Assembly (NCBI RefSeq): GCF_900142645.1
Contig: NZ_FRBP01000010.1
Coordinates: 124,001-188,000, forward strand
Source of the DNA: Eubacterium callanderi
GTDB taxonomy: Bacteria > Bacillota > Clostridia > Eubacteriales > Eubacteriaceae
DNA: 64,000 nucleotides
Reading direction: 5' to 3'
Shown here: piece by piece, positions 16,627 through 25,691 of the stretch
Position numbering within the stretch: the stretch's first letter is position 1
Layout of the letters: each line of letters starts with the position of its first letter
Notes under the pieces: model-generated
Databases searched by the model: none
The model's input: the letters and a program-made list of their open reading frames with translations, nothing else
What the model was told of the DNA's origin: nothing
Translations under genes and position numbers: made by a program

Positions 16627-18120
16627 ATGGAGTTAAATACCGATATTCTTTTTGAGGCTTTAAGTAAAATATATAAGGTTGAAGCCGCGGGCTGCACCTT
16701 GACAAACTTATCTCTAGATCTTCCTGAACATTATCTTGGGGGCGGGTCTGCCTTTAAAAAAGACCACGTTTATATCGCACGAACCGACCAGCTGCCGCCT
16801 TCTCCAGAGCTTGAAGGACCAGCTCTGCTCATTTGTTTGGGCGGAAGCCCGCCCAACTGGTATTTTAACAGTGAATTCTCTTTGCTCATCGTCAAGACAG
16901 CGCCGGATATCCTTACCTTGTTTAATAAAGTACAGGCTATTTACCGAAAGTACAATGAGTGGGCGGATGCTCTGGACAAGATTTTGGAAACGACCGCCGA
17001 TATTCAGGAATTGATTGACGTGAGCCTGCCAGTTTTTAATAATTTTATGGCTGTCATTGATGGACAGATGAATTATCTGGCTTATACAAGGGAAATGTCA
17101 TGCAAAACCTGCAAAAGCTTTCTGCCAGATTATAGCGGTAAAGTACCCATAATGATTTTCAAAAATCTGGCAAAAATACAAAAAGCGGAGACGTTACAGC
17201 CTGAATCAGATTTTATTCCCACGGGCTCCTCATTTTCAACGGCAAAGTTCTCGTTGGTATCTTCGCGATTTTCCCTTTACACCATTCACTGACTAAGGGC
17301 GAGCTTATTCTTGCTTCATACCTTTCAGGTAAAATCTGTTTAGCCCTGTCACGCCACTCAAAAATTCTGGGAAGCAATATCAACACATTTCAAAAACTTT
17401 TGAGTGATTTACTTTGTTTGCTCCCTGTAGACCGCAATGCCCTTGAGCATTGTCTTCGACAGCGCGGTGGAGATCTCACAGATACGTTTGTCTGTATCAA
17501 AATCAAAGCTTTTTATGAAGACACTGACATTTCCGTTGAATACATCTGCTCTGTTTTAGAAGCATCCTTTGAGTTCTGCGTAGCTTTTGAGCACGAATCA
17601 ATCATTGCTGTTTTTATAAATTTGAGCCGTACCTCTTATAAAAACATAGCCTCTCTCAGAAGCTTTGGAAAAGATCACAACAAATCTTTTATTAAAAGCC
17701 GGCATCAGCTATCCCTTTAATGATTTATTTCAGGCTTATTTTTATTATCGTCAAGCCTGCTGTGCTTTTGAGATTGGGTATGCTCTCAACCCCGACAAAA
17801 TGATTTTTAATTTTTCGGATTGCCTGCTCAGTTATATGACCACAAAATGCATCGGAGAATTTCCACTGGACGTGCTCTATCCTCCTGAGATACTGGAACT
17901 GATCGAACACGATAAGTCCTCCAGTGTCAAATACGTCGAGACTCTGAAAGTCTATCTCGACAGCAGTCTCAGCATCACGAACACTTCTAAGACACTGGGT
18001 ATCCACCGCAGCACCCTGATTGCCCGAATTAAAAACATATCATCGGTCCTCGCCGGCAGTTTAGATGATCCGGATTATAGACTTTTGTTAAATATTTTGT
18101 TAAAGGCCTATCAAAAATAG
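16627..18120 (+). pseudogene. PucR/CdaR-type transcriptional regulator, two frameshifts
   Basis: Three consecutive frames make one protein of about 495 residues. The N-terminal part reads to about 17220, then continues one frame back (FNGKVLVGIFAIFPLHHS) to about 17660, then returns to the first frame (LLLKAGISYPFNDLFQAYFYYRQA) to the end. The last 60 residues contain a PucR-type helix-turn-helix (TSKTLGIHRSTLIARIKNI). One lost base near 17215-17250 and one gained base near 17640-17690 explain it. As read, a stop at 17292 removes the DNA-binding domain, so the gene is inactive unless these are sequencing errors. GAGGAGA precedes the ATG. Targets are unknown; it converges on the GcvT-like gene. 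Confidence 0.75.
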
Positions 18121-18141
18121 CGCAGACACCTCTACCATCTA

Positions 18142-18175
18142 AAAGCTGCCGCTAGGACAACCCGGCGGCAGCTTT
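18142..18175. terminator. Hairpin between convergent genes
   Basis: Ten-base perfect stem (AAAGCTGCCG / CGGCAGCTTT) with a 14-base loop between two convergent genes. The tail after it is not strongly T-rich on either strand, so efficiency is uncertain. Confidence 0.5.
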
Positions 18176-18200
18176 CAGATGCTTATACCCTTATTTTTTC

Positions 18201-19214
18201 TTATTTTCCCCGGACTCGTCTATTCTCCGGATCATAGAATACCCGCTCAGAAAGCACAGCATCTATGCCATCACCGACTACGGCAGCATCACCAATTTTT
18301 GCTTTGTCCACATCAACCAATGCAAATCCAATGTTTTTCTCAACAGTGTATCCATAGGTGAACATTGTAACCTTTCCTGCGACGATTCCACCAACTTTAA
18401 CATCAGCTCCAGGTTTAACCTGAGCTGCATCATCTTCAACAGTAAACCCGATAAGCTTTCTTTTTGCTCCATTTGCTTTTACTTTTTCCAGGGCACTCTT
18501 CCCAACAAAATCTTTATTCCAGTCGACTGTCCATCCGAAATCAGCTTCCAGGGGATTCGTCCCGGCCAGATCACTCATCAATACAAATCCCTTTTCCCGG
18601 GGCAGGCTTGTTATAATAACATCCGTTGTAATTTTTTTAATATCAAATTGCTTGCCACTATCAGCAAGCTTTTCTTCAATGAAAGTCTTGTCTTCAGGAA
18701 AACAGTAAATTTCAAACCCCAGTTCTCCAGTATATCCGCTTCTTGCGATCTTTACTGGTATATCACCAACCATGTTATTTTCAATGGTAAAGTACTTCAT
18801 GCTGTCAATATTGTCTTTTAGAAAATCATTCAACACAGCCCTGGAGTCTGGTCCCTGAACCGCATACATTGTGGTTTTTTCTGTAATATCGCGATATTCT
18901 ACTTTGGCATTTTCTTTGTGGGCATCAAACCAGGCGATCAGTGCATCGATATATAAGGTCGATATCCAGAGCACTTCTTTCTCGACGCGAAATACAATAA
19001 CATCGTCGATAATGATTCCGTCATCGTTGAGCATCGTGGTATATTTAGCCTCTCCTATTTCCATTTTTCCAATGGATGCAACCAACATTTTATTGAGGAA
19101 AGCTTGAGCGTCGGGCCCCTTTACCTCCAGTAATTGATGTGTAAAATCATAGTATCCTACGCTATTTCTGATGGCTTCGTGTTCTTTTCTTACATTTGTT
19201 TCATTTTTGCGCAT
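18201..19214 (-). CDS. GcvT-family folate-binding aminomethyltransferase-like protein
   Basis: About 337 residues of the GcvT / YgfZ superfamily: VGYYDFTHQLLEVKGPDAQAFLNKML at the N-terminus, MYAVQGPDSRAVL, and ARSGYTGELGFEIYC, the family's folate-pocket segment, followed by a C-terminal barrel domain. GcvT moves a one-carbon unit to tetrahydrofolate; relatives demethylate other methyl donors. No glycine-cleavage partner genes are adjacent, so a stand-alone demethylase is as likely as glycine cleavage T-protein. The ATG at 19214 is chosen because GGAGG lies eight bases upstream; a longer frame from 19244 has poorer spacing. Confidence 0.75.
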   Translation of the reverse strand: MRKNETNVRKEHEAIRNSVGYYDFTHQLLEVKGPDAQAFLNKMLVASIGKMEIGEAKYTTMLNDDGIIIDDVIVFRVEKEVLWISTLYIDALIAWFDAHKENAKVEYRDITEKTTMYAVQGPDSRAVLNDFLKDNIDSMKYFTIENNMVGDIPVKIARSGYTGELGFEIYCFPEDKTFIEEKLADSGKQFDIKKITTDVIITSLPREKGFVLMSDLAGTNPLEADFGWTVDWNKDFVGKSALEKVKANGAKRKLIGFTVEDDAAQVKPGADVKVGGIVAGKVTMFTYGYTVEKNIGFALVDVDKAKIGDAAVVGDGIDAVLSERVFYDPENRRVRGK

Positions 19215-19438
19215 TGGTTTTTCCTCCATATTCTTAACATTCACCTCGCGTTTCTTTTGGGTTTCTTTAAGGAATTTCCAGTTTTAGCCACCAGGCCATC
19301 ACTCCCCAGATTCCGAATCGCCGCGATGTTTTGTTTGAATATATGATAGCGAATTTTGACAAGCTTTTCAATTCTGCGTTTTATAGGTTCTTTATGGGGA
19401 AATCCCCTATAAAATGTAGGCTAAAATATACTTCTTTT

Positions 19439-20275
19439 TTAATGAATTTCTTTTTTGTGTTTTTGAAACCAGAAAATCACACCTGCGCTTGACACACTCA
19501 GCAGTACCATTCCAATAATGCCCCCCCAAAAACTATCTGAATGAACTTTTCCCGACATTTTTTCATCTGTTTCCGGTAAATATCTTGTTCCTCGTACCAG
19601 CAGCCGATGCGTATTGACTCCATAAGGGGTACAGGTCATTAAGGTAATCTTGTCTTCGCCCGGCAAAATGGCAAGCTCTTTTTCCACTTCTTCAGGAAGA
19701 ACTATTAAAATTTGATCAATTCTATAATCGTATACCTGTGCAAGAACCGTTACGCGAAAAACATCATCTTTTTTCAACTGATCAATATCCGTAAAAAGCT
19801 TCGCACTTGGCAATCCATTATGAGCAACCAGCACTGAATGCGTTCCCTGTCCACCGATCGGAAAGCTGCTTCCTTTTAAATGTCCCACAGCAGTCTGGAG
19901 GGTTTTTTCATCTGTACCATGCCGAATCGGGAGATGGAGCCCCAGCTTTTCGATGTCGATGTATCCAATAATACCAGAAGCTCCTAAGTCTAAAATATCA
20001 TCACCCTCTGTCAGATCACGCTGAGCGGACACAAGAGGCGATGGCAGCTCCAGAAGCGCATTGTTATATTCCTGCGCTTTGGACGCCATCTCTGACAGCT
20101 TATTCGAGTCGGTTTCTGCCACCTGCTTTTTATAGCTGGCAATGGCGCTGCGCTGCTCATACTCAAACAGAAAATTGGAGAGGGCTGGATAAAGAAAAAC
20201 AGCCAGCCCTCCCACCATCATAAACACTGCCACGATTGGTATTATCCAGCGTTTTATGGAATAACGCCGTCTCAT
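19439..20275 (-). CDS. srtC: Class C (pilus) sortase
   Basis: A 278-residue sortase with N- and C-terminal membrane helices, typical of class C. TLMTCTPYGVNTHRLLVRG (about residues 210-228) holds the catalytic cysteine and arginine in the class C wording, and the histidine is in VLVAHNGLP, where pilus sortases normally have HRGLP. It polymerises pilin subunits by joining the sorting-signal threonine to a pilin lysine. It follows the backbone pilin gene by two bases and is the last gene of the pilus operon. The His-Asn in place of His-Arg is a small deviation that may not matter. Confidence 0.92.
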   Translation of the reverse strand: MRRRYSIKRWIIPIVAVFMMVGGLAVFLYPALSNFLFEYEQRSAIASYKKQVAETDSNKLSEMASKAQEYNNALLELPSPLVSAQRDLTEGDDILDLGASGIIGYIDIEKLGLHLPIRHGTDEKTLQTAVGHLKGSSFPIGGQGTHSVLVAHNGLPSAKLFTDIDQLKKDDVFRVTVLAQVYDYRIDQILIVLPEEVEKELAILPGEDKITLMTCTPYGVNTHRLLVRGTRYLPETDEKMSGKVHSDSFWGGIIGMVLLSVSSAGVIFWFQKHKKEIH

Positions 20276-20277
20276 TT

Positions 20278-21795
20278 TTAGACTTTCCTTTTTTTAATTC
20301 GGCTGACAACCAGCAGGACAACCGCACTTCCAATTAGAACACCTCCGATTAACAAGTACATTATTGTACCGCTGCCGCCGGTGTTTGGCAGTTTAGAACC
20401 TGAGATGTTTACGACTGTCATTTCAAGAATTCCTTTATCTGCCGGGGTTACGTCAATGGTATATCCGCCAGATACATTTTTAGCTTCTACCGTGACCAAA
20501 GCACCCACTGTGTCATACTGCGCTTCAAGATTAAAGGTTATTGGCGCCGTGAGGGGCTTATAACCTGTTGGATTCCCCGTTTCTGTTAAGGTATAATTTT
20601 CAAGACTTTTAAGACCATAAAAGGTAAAGCTTCCATTTGTACCGGAATTACCAGACCAGCTTGCATAGTAGGGTGCTTGACTGCTATTTCCGCTTAATGT
20701 AAAAACAGCACCATCCAGCGGATTTCCATCTTGATCAATCTTATTTACGTTCAGCCCAAAACTATAGACCTTTGGAAGCTCTGGTATTTCATAAATCTCG
20801 GTTAGACTTTCATCTCCTGGGTCATTTGAATAAACAAGCTTGGCATCATTATTGTTTCCACTTTCTCCGATTGCTGCGTTTTCATTTACAGTTGCTGTAT
20901 AAGTAATTATGACCTCCTCACCGATTGTGTATATCGCTGCCCCTGTTCCATTAACCATTGGGACAGCCACAGTAAAGGTATGGGGCGCATCTGGCGTGGT
21001 AACAACGGTCGTAGCTGTCACGTCAATCCCACCCACACTTACTTTAAGATCGTTATTAAAGCTCAGTCCTTCAGAAAATGTATCGAAAATTTTATAGGTA
21101 TAGTCCCCAAAGCCTGTCGTATTTGGTACCTTGCCCGTAATAGTATAATTTACGGTATCACCAATCTGCGCTGAAGTCCCCCTTTTCCCATTGACGGTTT
21201 TATCAATGGCAGGCAGGTCACTTTTTACATAGACTGTTTCATTATTCAGATGAAAGGAATGCAGTATCGGAAAGGAGGCCGCCATTCTGCTATTTGCACT
21301 TATGTCATCTGCATCTACAATCAAATAATAGCCCCAGTCAAGGCCGGAAAACTCAACATTTGTTGCACCAGCCATACCTGTTACAGTTACTGTTGGTTCT
21401 GCCACACCGATTTCGCTCTTCAAATTTTGGGCAAACTCTTTAATTTCCTGGCTGTTTGAAGGCATTGCGCCTTCCAGCCAATCAACCAAGGCTGCATTAA
21501 TTTCCGCATCTGTTTTTCCTGCTGTTTCAATATTTGTTACGGCAATCAGCGCTGTTTTAAATTCTGGATTGACCTCATAAACAATATTCTCACCGTTGAC
21601 ACTTGTAATTGTAAACAGATTGTAAGCATTGATGGTTCGATTTTCAAAGGACTGCTTTGTATTTCCCATACTGTCAATTGTCAAATTCCCATTTCCAGCA
21701 GTAACCGGAGCCGCAAAGGCTGTCAGTCCAGCGGCTAAAAACAGGAGGACTGCCAAAAAGCTGGAAAAGCTTATTTTTTTTATTTTTTGCAACAT
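20278..21795 (-). CDS. Major pilin with LPNTG sorting signal
   Basis: A 505-residue pilin: signal peptide at residues 1-28, repeated Ig-like domains with isopeptide-style lysines, an E-box (YTLTETGNPTGY, near residue 405) and a cell-wall sorting signal LPNTG followed by a hydrophobic helix and RIKKRKV tail. Class C sortase-built pili use such backbone subunits. Transcribed between tip pilin and sortase, it is the likely shaft protein. Motifs VNGKRGT and LNVNKIDQDGNPLDGAVF are typical of GramPos pilin D1/Cna-B domains. Confidence 0.9.
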   Translation of the reverse strand: MLQKIKKISFSSFLAVLLFLAAGLTAFAAPVTAGNGNLTIDSMGNTKQSFENRTINAYNLFTITSVNGENIVYEVNPEFKTALIAVTNIETAGKTDAEINAALVDWLEGAMPSNSQEIKEFAQNLKSEIGVAEPTVTVTGMAGATNVEFSGLDWGYYLIVDADDISANSRMAASFPILHSFHLNNETVYVKSDLPAIDKTVNGKRGTSAQIGDTVNYTITGKVPNTTGFGDYTYKIFDTFSEGLSFNNDLKVSVGGIDVTATTVVTTPDAPHTFTVAVPMVNGTGAAIYTIGEEVIITYTATVNENAAIGESGNNNDAKLVYSNDPGDESLTEIYEIPELPKVYSFGLNVNKIDQDGNPLDGAVFTLSGNSSQAPYYASWSGNSGTNGSFTFYGLKSLENYTLTETGNPTGYKPLTAPITFNLEAQYDTVGALVTVEAKNVSGGYTIDVTPADKGILEMTVVNISGSKLPNTGGSGTIMYLLIGGVLIGSAVVLLVVSRIKKRKV

Positions 21796-21904
21796 AATTT
21801 TCTCCCTTTTTATTTATATAGAATTATTTTTAATTCATCCATTTTATTATTTTATTGTGTGTATGTTTTGCTTTAATCACATTCTTCCGCTCATTTTAAT
21901 CACC

Positions 21905-24421
21905 TCAAATTACTTTTTTATTTTTTAATATCAGCAATACCATACCTATTCCAGCAATGCTCATCAAAATCCCTACCGCTGCAAAGACTGCATTCCCGGG
22001 GCCTCCCGCTTCAGGCAGCTCTGCGCTGACACCGTTATTTGCTTTTGAATAAGCTACCACAAACGGTCCAAAGCCTTCCATGCTTCCATTTGTTGTAAAC
22101 TGAATTCCCCCTGTAAGCTTTGTAATCGCAAGTGGTCCGCTGCTTGTATAAACCGGAGCCTCTCCTGCGGCCCGGTTGGTTTCATAGAAATGGAAAACCA
22201 TAAAATCATCGTTATGGTTCATCCCCTGTGGATACGGATAAAAAATTATTACATCTTTATTCGATTCGACAACAATATTTCCATCTTCATTATCAACCAG
22301 CTGTAAATACTTCATTTCATAAGTTTTATTTTCCATATCTGCCCTCTGGCTCAAAATGCTGGCAATCCCATTGGCTTCATCCGGTAAAACACCATCTGAC
22401 ATCAGTGTAACATTGGCTATTTGTGATGCGTTCAATAAAATGCCTGCTGTATTGTAAAGCTGGGCCTCCGCTTCCACAAACACTGCCGGAGTTGCTGATT
22501 CAAAATTTTCCGGCAGTGGTCCTGCTGTATAAGGTGTGTACTGTGTTGGCGTTTCACTTTGCGCTCGAACTTCCAGCCTGCCCTCCTGTGATAACCTAAA
22601 ATCATACTGCTTTCCCTGTGTATCAAAAGCATTGACAGTATAATGATGTGCTGTTTCAAAATCCTGTGTCGTAAGCTTGATCTGATAAATTCCCGGTGCT
22701 TCGTCAAGTGCCCGCGGGTCATTGTGCACAATCCCAGTCTGCTCATTAACATATTGAGATCTGAATGGGTAAGGATAGATAAAAAATGTGTGGCTGCCTT
22801 CCTCAAAGGGCTGACCGTCAATAGTATAGTTTAGTGCATTGAGCTCTTCCGATATCAGCGCCTTTCCTGGCTGCCCGTTATCATCCCAGAAGAAAGCGAA
22901 ATAAGGACGTGGAAATGGGTCGCCCGAAGTGGAGTTTCCTTCTTGATAGGCAATCATATCCAAAGCTTTAACATGGATGAGATTCATGTTACTTGAATCC
23001 CCCCTAACGATGGGGACTTCGAAATCTACAGTATTGGATTCCGTAATCTCTCCTGTTATCTTTTGATATGTCAGCGTTGTTTTTCCATTGGTTGGATAGT
23101 CGGTTCCGTTTTCAAATCCTTCATCATCAGATTTCAGAAAAACATTATAGGAAAGCTTATAGCGGAACCTTCCAGCTTCCTCCGGGGTACCATTAACCGC
23201 AAGAAGATTCCATTTCAATATACCTGTATCCGCATCAAAGAATGCTTCCGATGATGTTTGCTCATCGGCAAAACCCGCAAACTCAATATAATCGGCCATA
23301 GGATCTTCAACAAACCATGGGGCAATTGATTCCTGAATCTGTTTTTCGATTTCTGTAAAAATTTCAGCAAAAGCACCAGCATTTCCCGGTGAAATTTCTG
23401 TATATTGTCCAGAAGACGCACTGTTTTTCATAACAAATACTCCTGCTCCGTACTCTAAATCATTTAGCGCAGGATTATGATAGAATACGCTGTAAATATC
23501 AATTCCCTGATCCTTGGCAAGCAGTGCTTCTGACACTGCGGCCACCGTATGGGCATTGACATTTCCATTAGTTGTGTAAACACCATCATTATAGACAGCG
23601 CTGCCCTGTGCCCCATAGTCAAAACCGTCAAACTTAAAAGTCATATCGTATATTTTGTCCCCAAAGGTGCAGGGACTTATATTTGCACCACCAAGCTCAC
23701 CGGCGGATGTTGGGCGGGCTGAGCGGTTAGTCGCACCATCGCTGAATACCAGAATAAACTGCGGATTGCCAGATGTGTCTGCTGCCAGAATATCTCTGGC
23801 TGTTTTTATGCCCATCTGTACATCCGTTTCACCGCTTGGTGTCTGAAGCCCATCAACTACCTGCCCGAATATATCGGAATTTTCCGTCATTGAGTATCCC
23901 TGGACATATTTAATCTCATCATAAGCATCATAGATTGGAACTCCAGAACCACTGGAATAGGTAACAAGCCCAAGTTTGTTTCCTGAATTACCATTTTTTA
24001 AAAATTCATTTGCAAATTCTTTTAAAGCGTCCCGGGCATAATCCGCCGGTGTGGGCGAACTCCCCCACCCCATGCTTCCCGAGTTATCAAGAACCAGCAC
24101 AATTGATCCGCTTTTTCCGCCAATGGTTTTTATATCTTGACCGGTAACTGCTTCCAACGTAATTCTGAAAGTATCTTTATCACTCTGCTCAATGGATTTC
24201 CTATAAGAAAGTAATGTGCTGTCCGAAGTCTGGAATTCCGGATTGTAAATCACCTGATTCGAGTAAGCTCCTGCCGCATCGGCATTGCTGGCCGCACTTA
24301 ATAAAAACACAAAACAAAACAATATTATTGTTAGCATTGCGATGCTTCTATTTATCCAAAATTTTAATTCTGAAAAAATATCTTTTGGTTTTTTTCTATT
24401 ATAAAACCGCATACGTAGCAC
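21905..24421 (-). CDS. Pilus tip adhesin with VWA domain and LPEAG sorting signal
   Basis: About 838 residues: N-terminal hydrophobic signal (ends SNADAAGA), a von Willebrand A domain beginning IVLVLDNSGSMG (the DxSxS MIDAS site), beta-rich stalk domains, then LPEAG, a membrane helix and a KNKK tail. VWA tip pilins bind host or surface ligands. The GTG at 24421 is preferred because GGAGGT lies eight bases upstream; the ATG at 24412 is 17 bases away and a TTG at 24430 is too close. The chosen start lies inside the end of the EAL gene, so the two are translationally coupled. Confidence 0.85.
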   Translation of the reverse strand: MLRMRFYNRKKPKDIFSELKFWINRSIAMLTIILFCFVFLLSAASNADAAGAYSNQVIYNPEFQTSDSTLLSYRKSIEQSDKDTFRITLEAVTGQDIKTIGGKSGSIVLVLDNSGSMGWGSSPTPADYARDALKEFANEFLKNGNSGNKLGLVTYSSGSGVPIYDAYDEIKYVQGYSMTENSDIFGQVVDGLQTPSGETDVQMGIKTARDILAADTSGNPQFILVFSDGATNRSARPTSAGELGGANISPCTFGDKIYDMTFKFDGFDYGAQGSAVYNDGVYTTNGNVNAHTVAAVSEALLAKDQGIDIYSVFYHNPALNDLEYGAGVFVMKNSASSGQYTEISPGNAGAFAEIFTEIEKQIQESIAPWFVEDPMADYIEFAGFADEQTSSEAFFDADTGILKWNLLAVNGTPEEAGRFRYKLSYNVFLKSDDEGFENGTDYPTNGKTTLTYQKITGEITESNTVDFEVPIVRGDSSNMNLIHVKALDMIAYQEGNSTSGDPFPRPYFAFFWDDNGQPGKALISEELNALNYTIDGQPFEEGSHTFFIYPYPFRSQYVNEQTGIVHNDPRALDEAPGIYQIKLTTQDFETAHHYTVNAFDTQGKQYDFRLSQEGRLEVRAQSETPTQYTPYTAGPLPENFESATPAVFVEAEAQLYNTAGILLNASQIANVTLMSDGVLPDEANGIASILSQRADMENKTYEMKYLQLVDNEDGNIVVESNKDVIIFYPYPQGMNHNDDFMVFHFYETNRAAGEAPVYTSSGPLAITKLTGGIQFTTNGSMEGFGPFVVAYSKANNGVSAELPEAGGPGNAVFAAVGILMSIAGIGMVLLILKNKKVI

Positions 24422-25415
24422 TGTAATCAACCTCCATTTCTTTAGACTGTTTTTTTAACTCTTCTTTAAAAAGCGCTTCTTTCATTGGCTTTGCATAATA
24501 AAATCCTTGAACCATATCGCAGTCAAAATGCCGCAATAGGTTTACCTGCTCTTCAGTCTCAATCCCTTCAGCCACGACCCTTAAATCAAGCTCATGTGCC
24601 ATCAACAGAATATGCTTAATAATTGTCTCAAACTTCTGCTGGTTTTCAATCCTATCAAAAAAGGATTTATCTAGCTTCACTGTATCAATGGGCATATTCT
24701 TAAGGAAGCCAAGAGACGAATAGCCACTTCCAAAATCATCTAAAGCCACAGAAAACCCCAATCTCCGAAGCGCTGCGAATGAACGCTGTATCTGCACGAT
24801 ATTTTCCATTGCTATACTTTCGGTCACTTCAATTTCCAAAAGACTTCGCGGTACTTTCCAAGAGTCAGCAATTTTTCCTAATTCTTCCGCAAAGCCTTCG
24901 TTTGCCAAATGTCGTCTTGAAAAATTAATTGATACGGCAACCTCTTTAATTCCCGCACTACGCCATGAATGAATAATCTCACATACTTTTTCAAACATAT
25001 ATAAGTCCAAATTGATAATAAACCCATTTTTCTCAAAGAAAGGGATAAAGTTATTGGGGTAAAGAAAAATTTCCCCCTCTGTAATCCAGCGCACAAGAGC
25101 CTCAGCACCAACAATAGTTTCACCTTTAAGCTCATATTTAGGCTGTAAAAAAGCTTCAAAAGCTTTTTCTTCAAGAGCGGCATTCATTGAAACGTCTGTC
25201 ATATATTTAATGAATACCTCCTCGTCCTGTCTGCATATGTTAGTCTCTCTCACTTCATTCGTAACATTACTTGTCTTTTCTTTCTCTGGCATATTTTTTC
25301 TTGATTGCCTAAAATTTAATCCTTTTTTATGTTTATTTATTTTTACTGAGAGTATATAGAAAACAAAGAACGTAAGTATAAATGTTATGGTGCTTGATAT
25401 AATGATTTCTTCCAT
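24399..25415 (-). CDS. Membrane-anchored EAL-domain c-di-GMP phosphodiesterase
   Basis: A 338-residue protein: one N-terminal membrane helix (residues 3-24), a short linker, and an EAL domain from about residue 75. The catalytic set looks intact: GAEALVRW, SINFSRR, EVTES, DDFGSGYSS, KLDKSFF and VAEGIETEEQ. It hydrolyses cyclic di-GMP. Its 3' end overlaps the tip-pilin start by 23 bases, making it the first gene of the pilus operon, so local c-di-GMP breakdown is probably tied to pilus production. No GGDEF or PilZ domain is fused. Confidence 0.9.
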   Translation of the reverse strand: MEEIIISSTITFILTFFVFYILSVKINKHKKGLNFRQSRKNMPEKEKTSNVTNEVRETNICRQDEEVFIKYMTDVSMNAALEEKAFEAFLQPKYELKGETIVGAEALVRWITEGEIFLYPNNFIPFFEKNGFIINLDLYMFEKVCEIIHSWRSAGIKEVAVSINFSRRHLANEGFAEELGKIADSWKVPRSLLEIEVTESIAMENIVQIQRSFAALRRLGFSVALDDFGSGYSSLGFLKNMPIDTVKLDKSFFDRIENQQKFETIIKHILLMAHELDLRVVAEGIETEEQVNLLRHFDCDMVQGFYYAKPMKEALFKEELKKQSKEMEVDYSATYAVL

Positions 25416-25537
25416 ATCATAAATGTCTCCTTCCCTGATCTATTTAAGATCCTTTCTTAAAAAAGAAACAGCCTTATCAAGATCATCTGATGTTATTTTA
25501 CAAAAACAAACTCGTTTTGAATATAGAAATATAGCAC

Positions 25538-25635
25538 TTGGCAATAAATTGGCAATATTTTGTTTGGTGCCATTTTTATCTGAAAAATGGCATTAACACC
25601 ATAATTGACATTGAACATTGCCAATTATGGTGTTA
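25538..25635. promoter_or_regulatory. Divergent promoter region with nested inverted repeats
   Basis: TAACACCATAATTG (25594-25607) and its exact complement (25622-25635) form 14-base arms with a 14-base spacer. A second hairpin, TGCCATTTTT / AAAAATGGCA (25568-25592), sits next to it. TTGGCAATA occurs twice in direct orientation at 25538 and 25549, and once inverted at 25617-25624. The region lies between the divergent EAL-pilus operon and the HTH gene. Confidence 0.55.
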
Positions 25636-25691
25636 CAATATGCAAAAGCTACCAAAAACCCGAACGCTAAAAAAGAAAAGAGGATCTGATA

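Noticed and set aside
25538-25557. Sigma-54 promoter (GG-N10-GC)
   Set aside because: Weak match and no sigma-54 activator seen; kept only as a remark.
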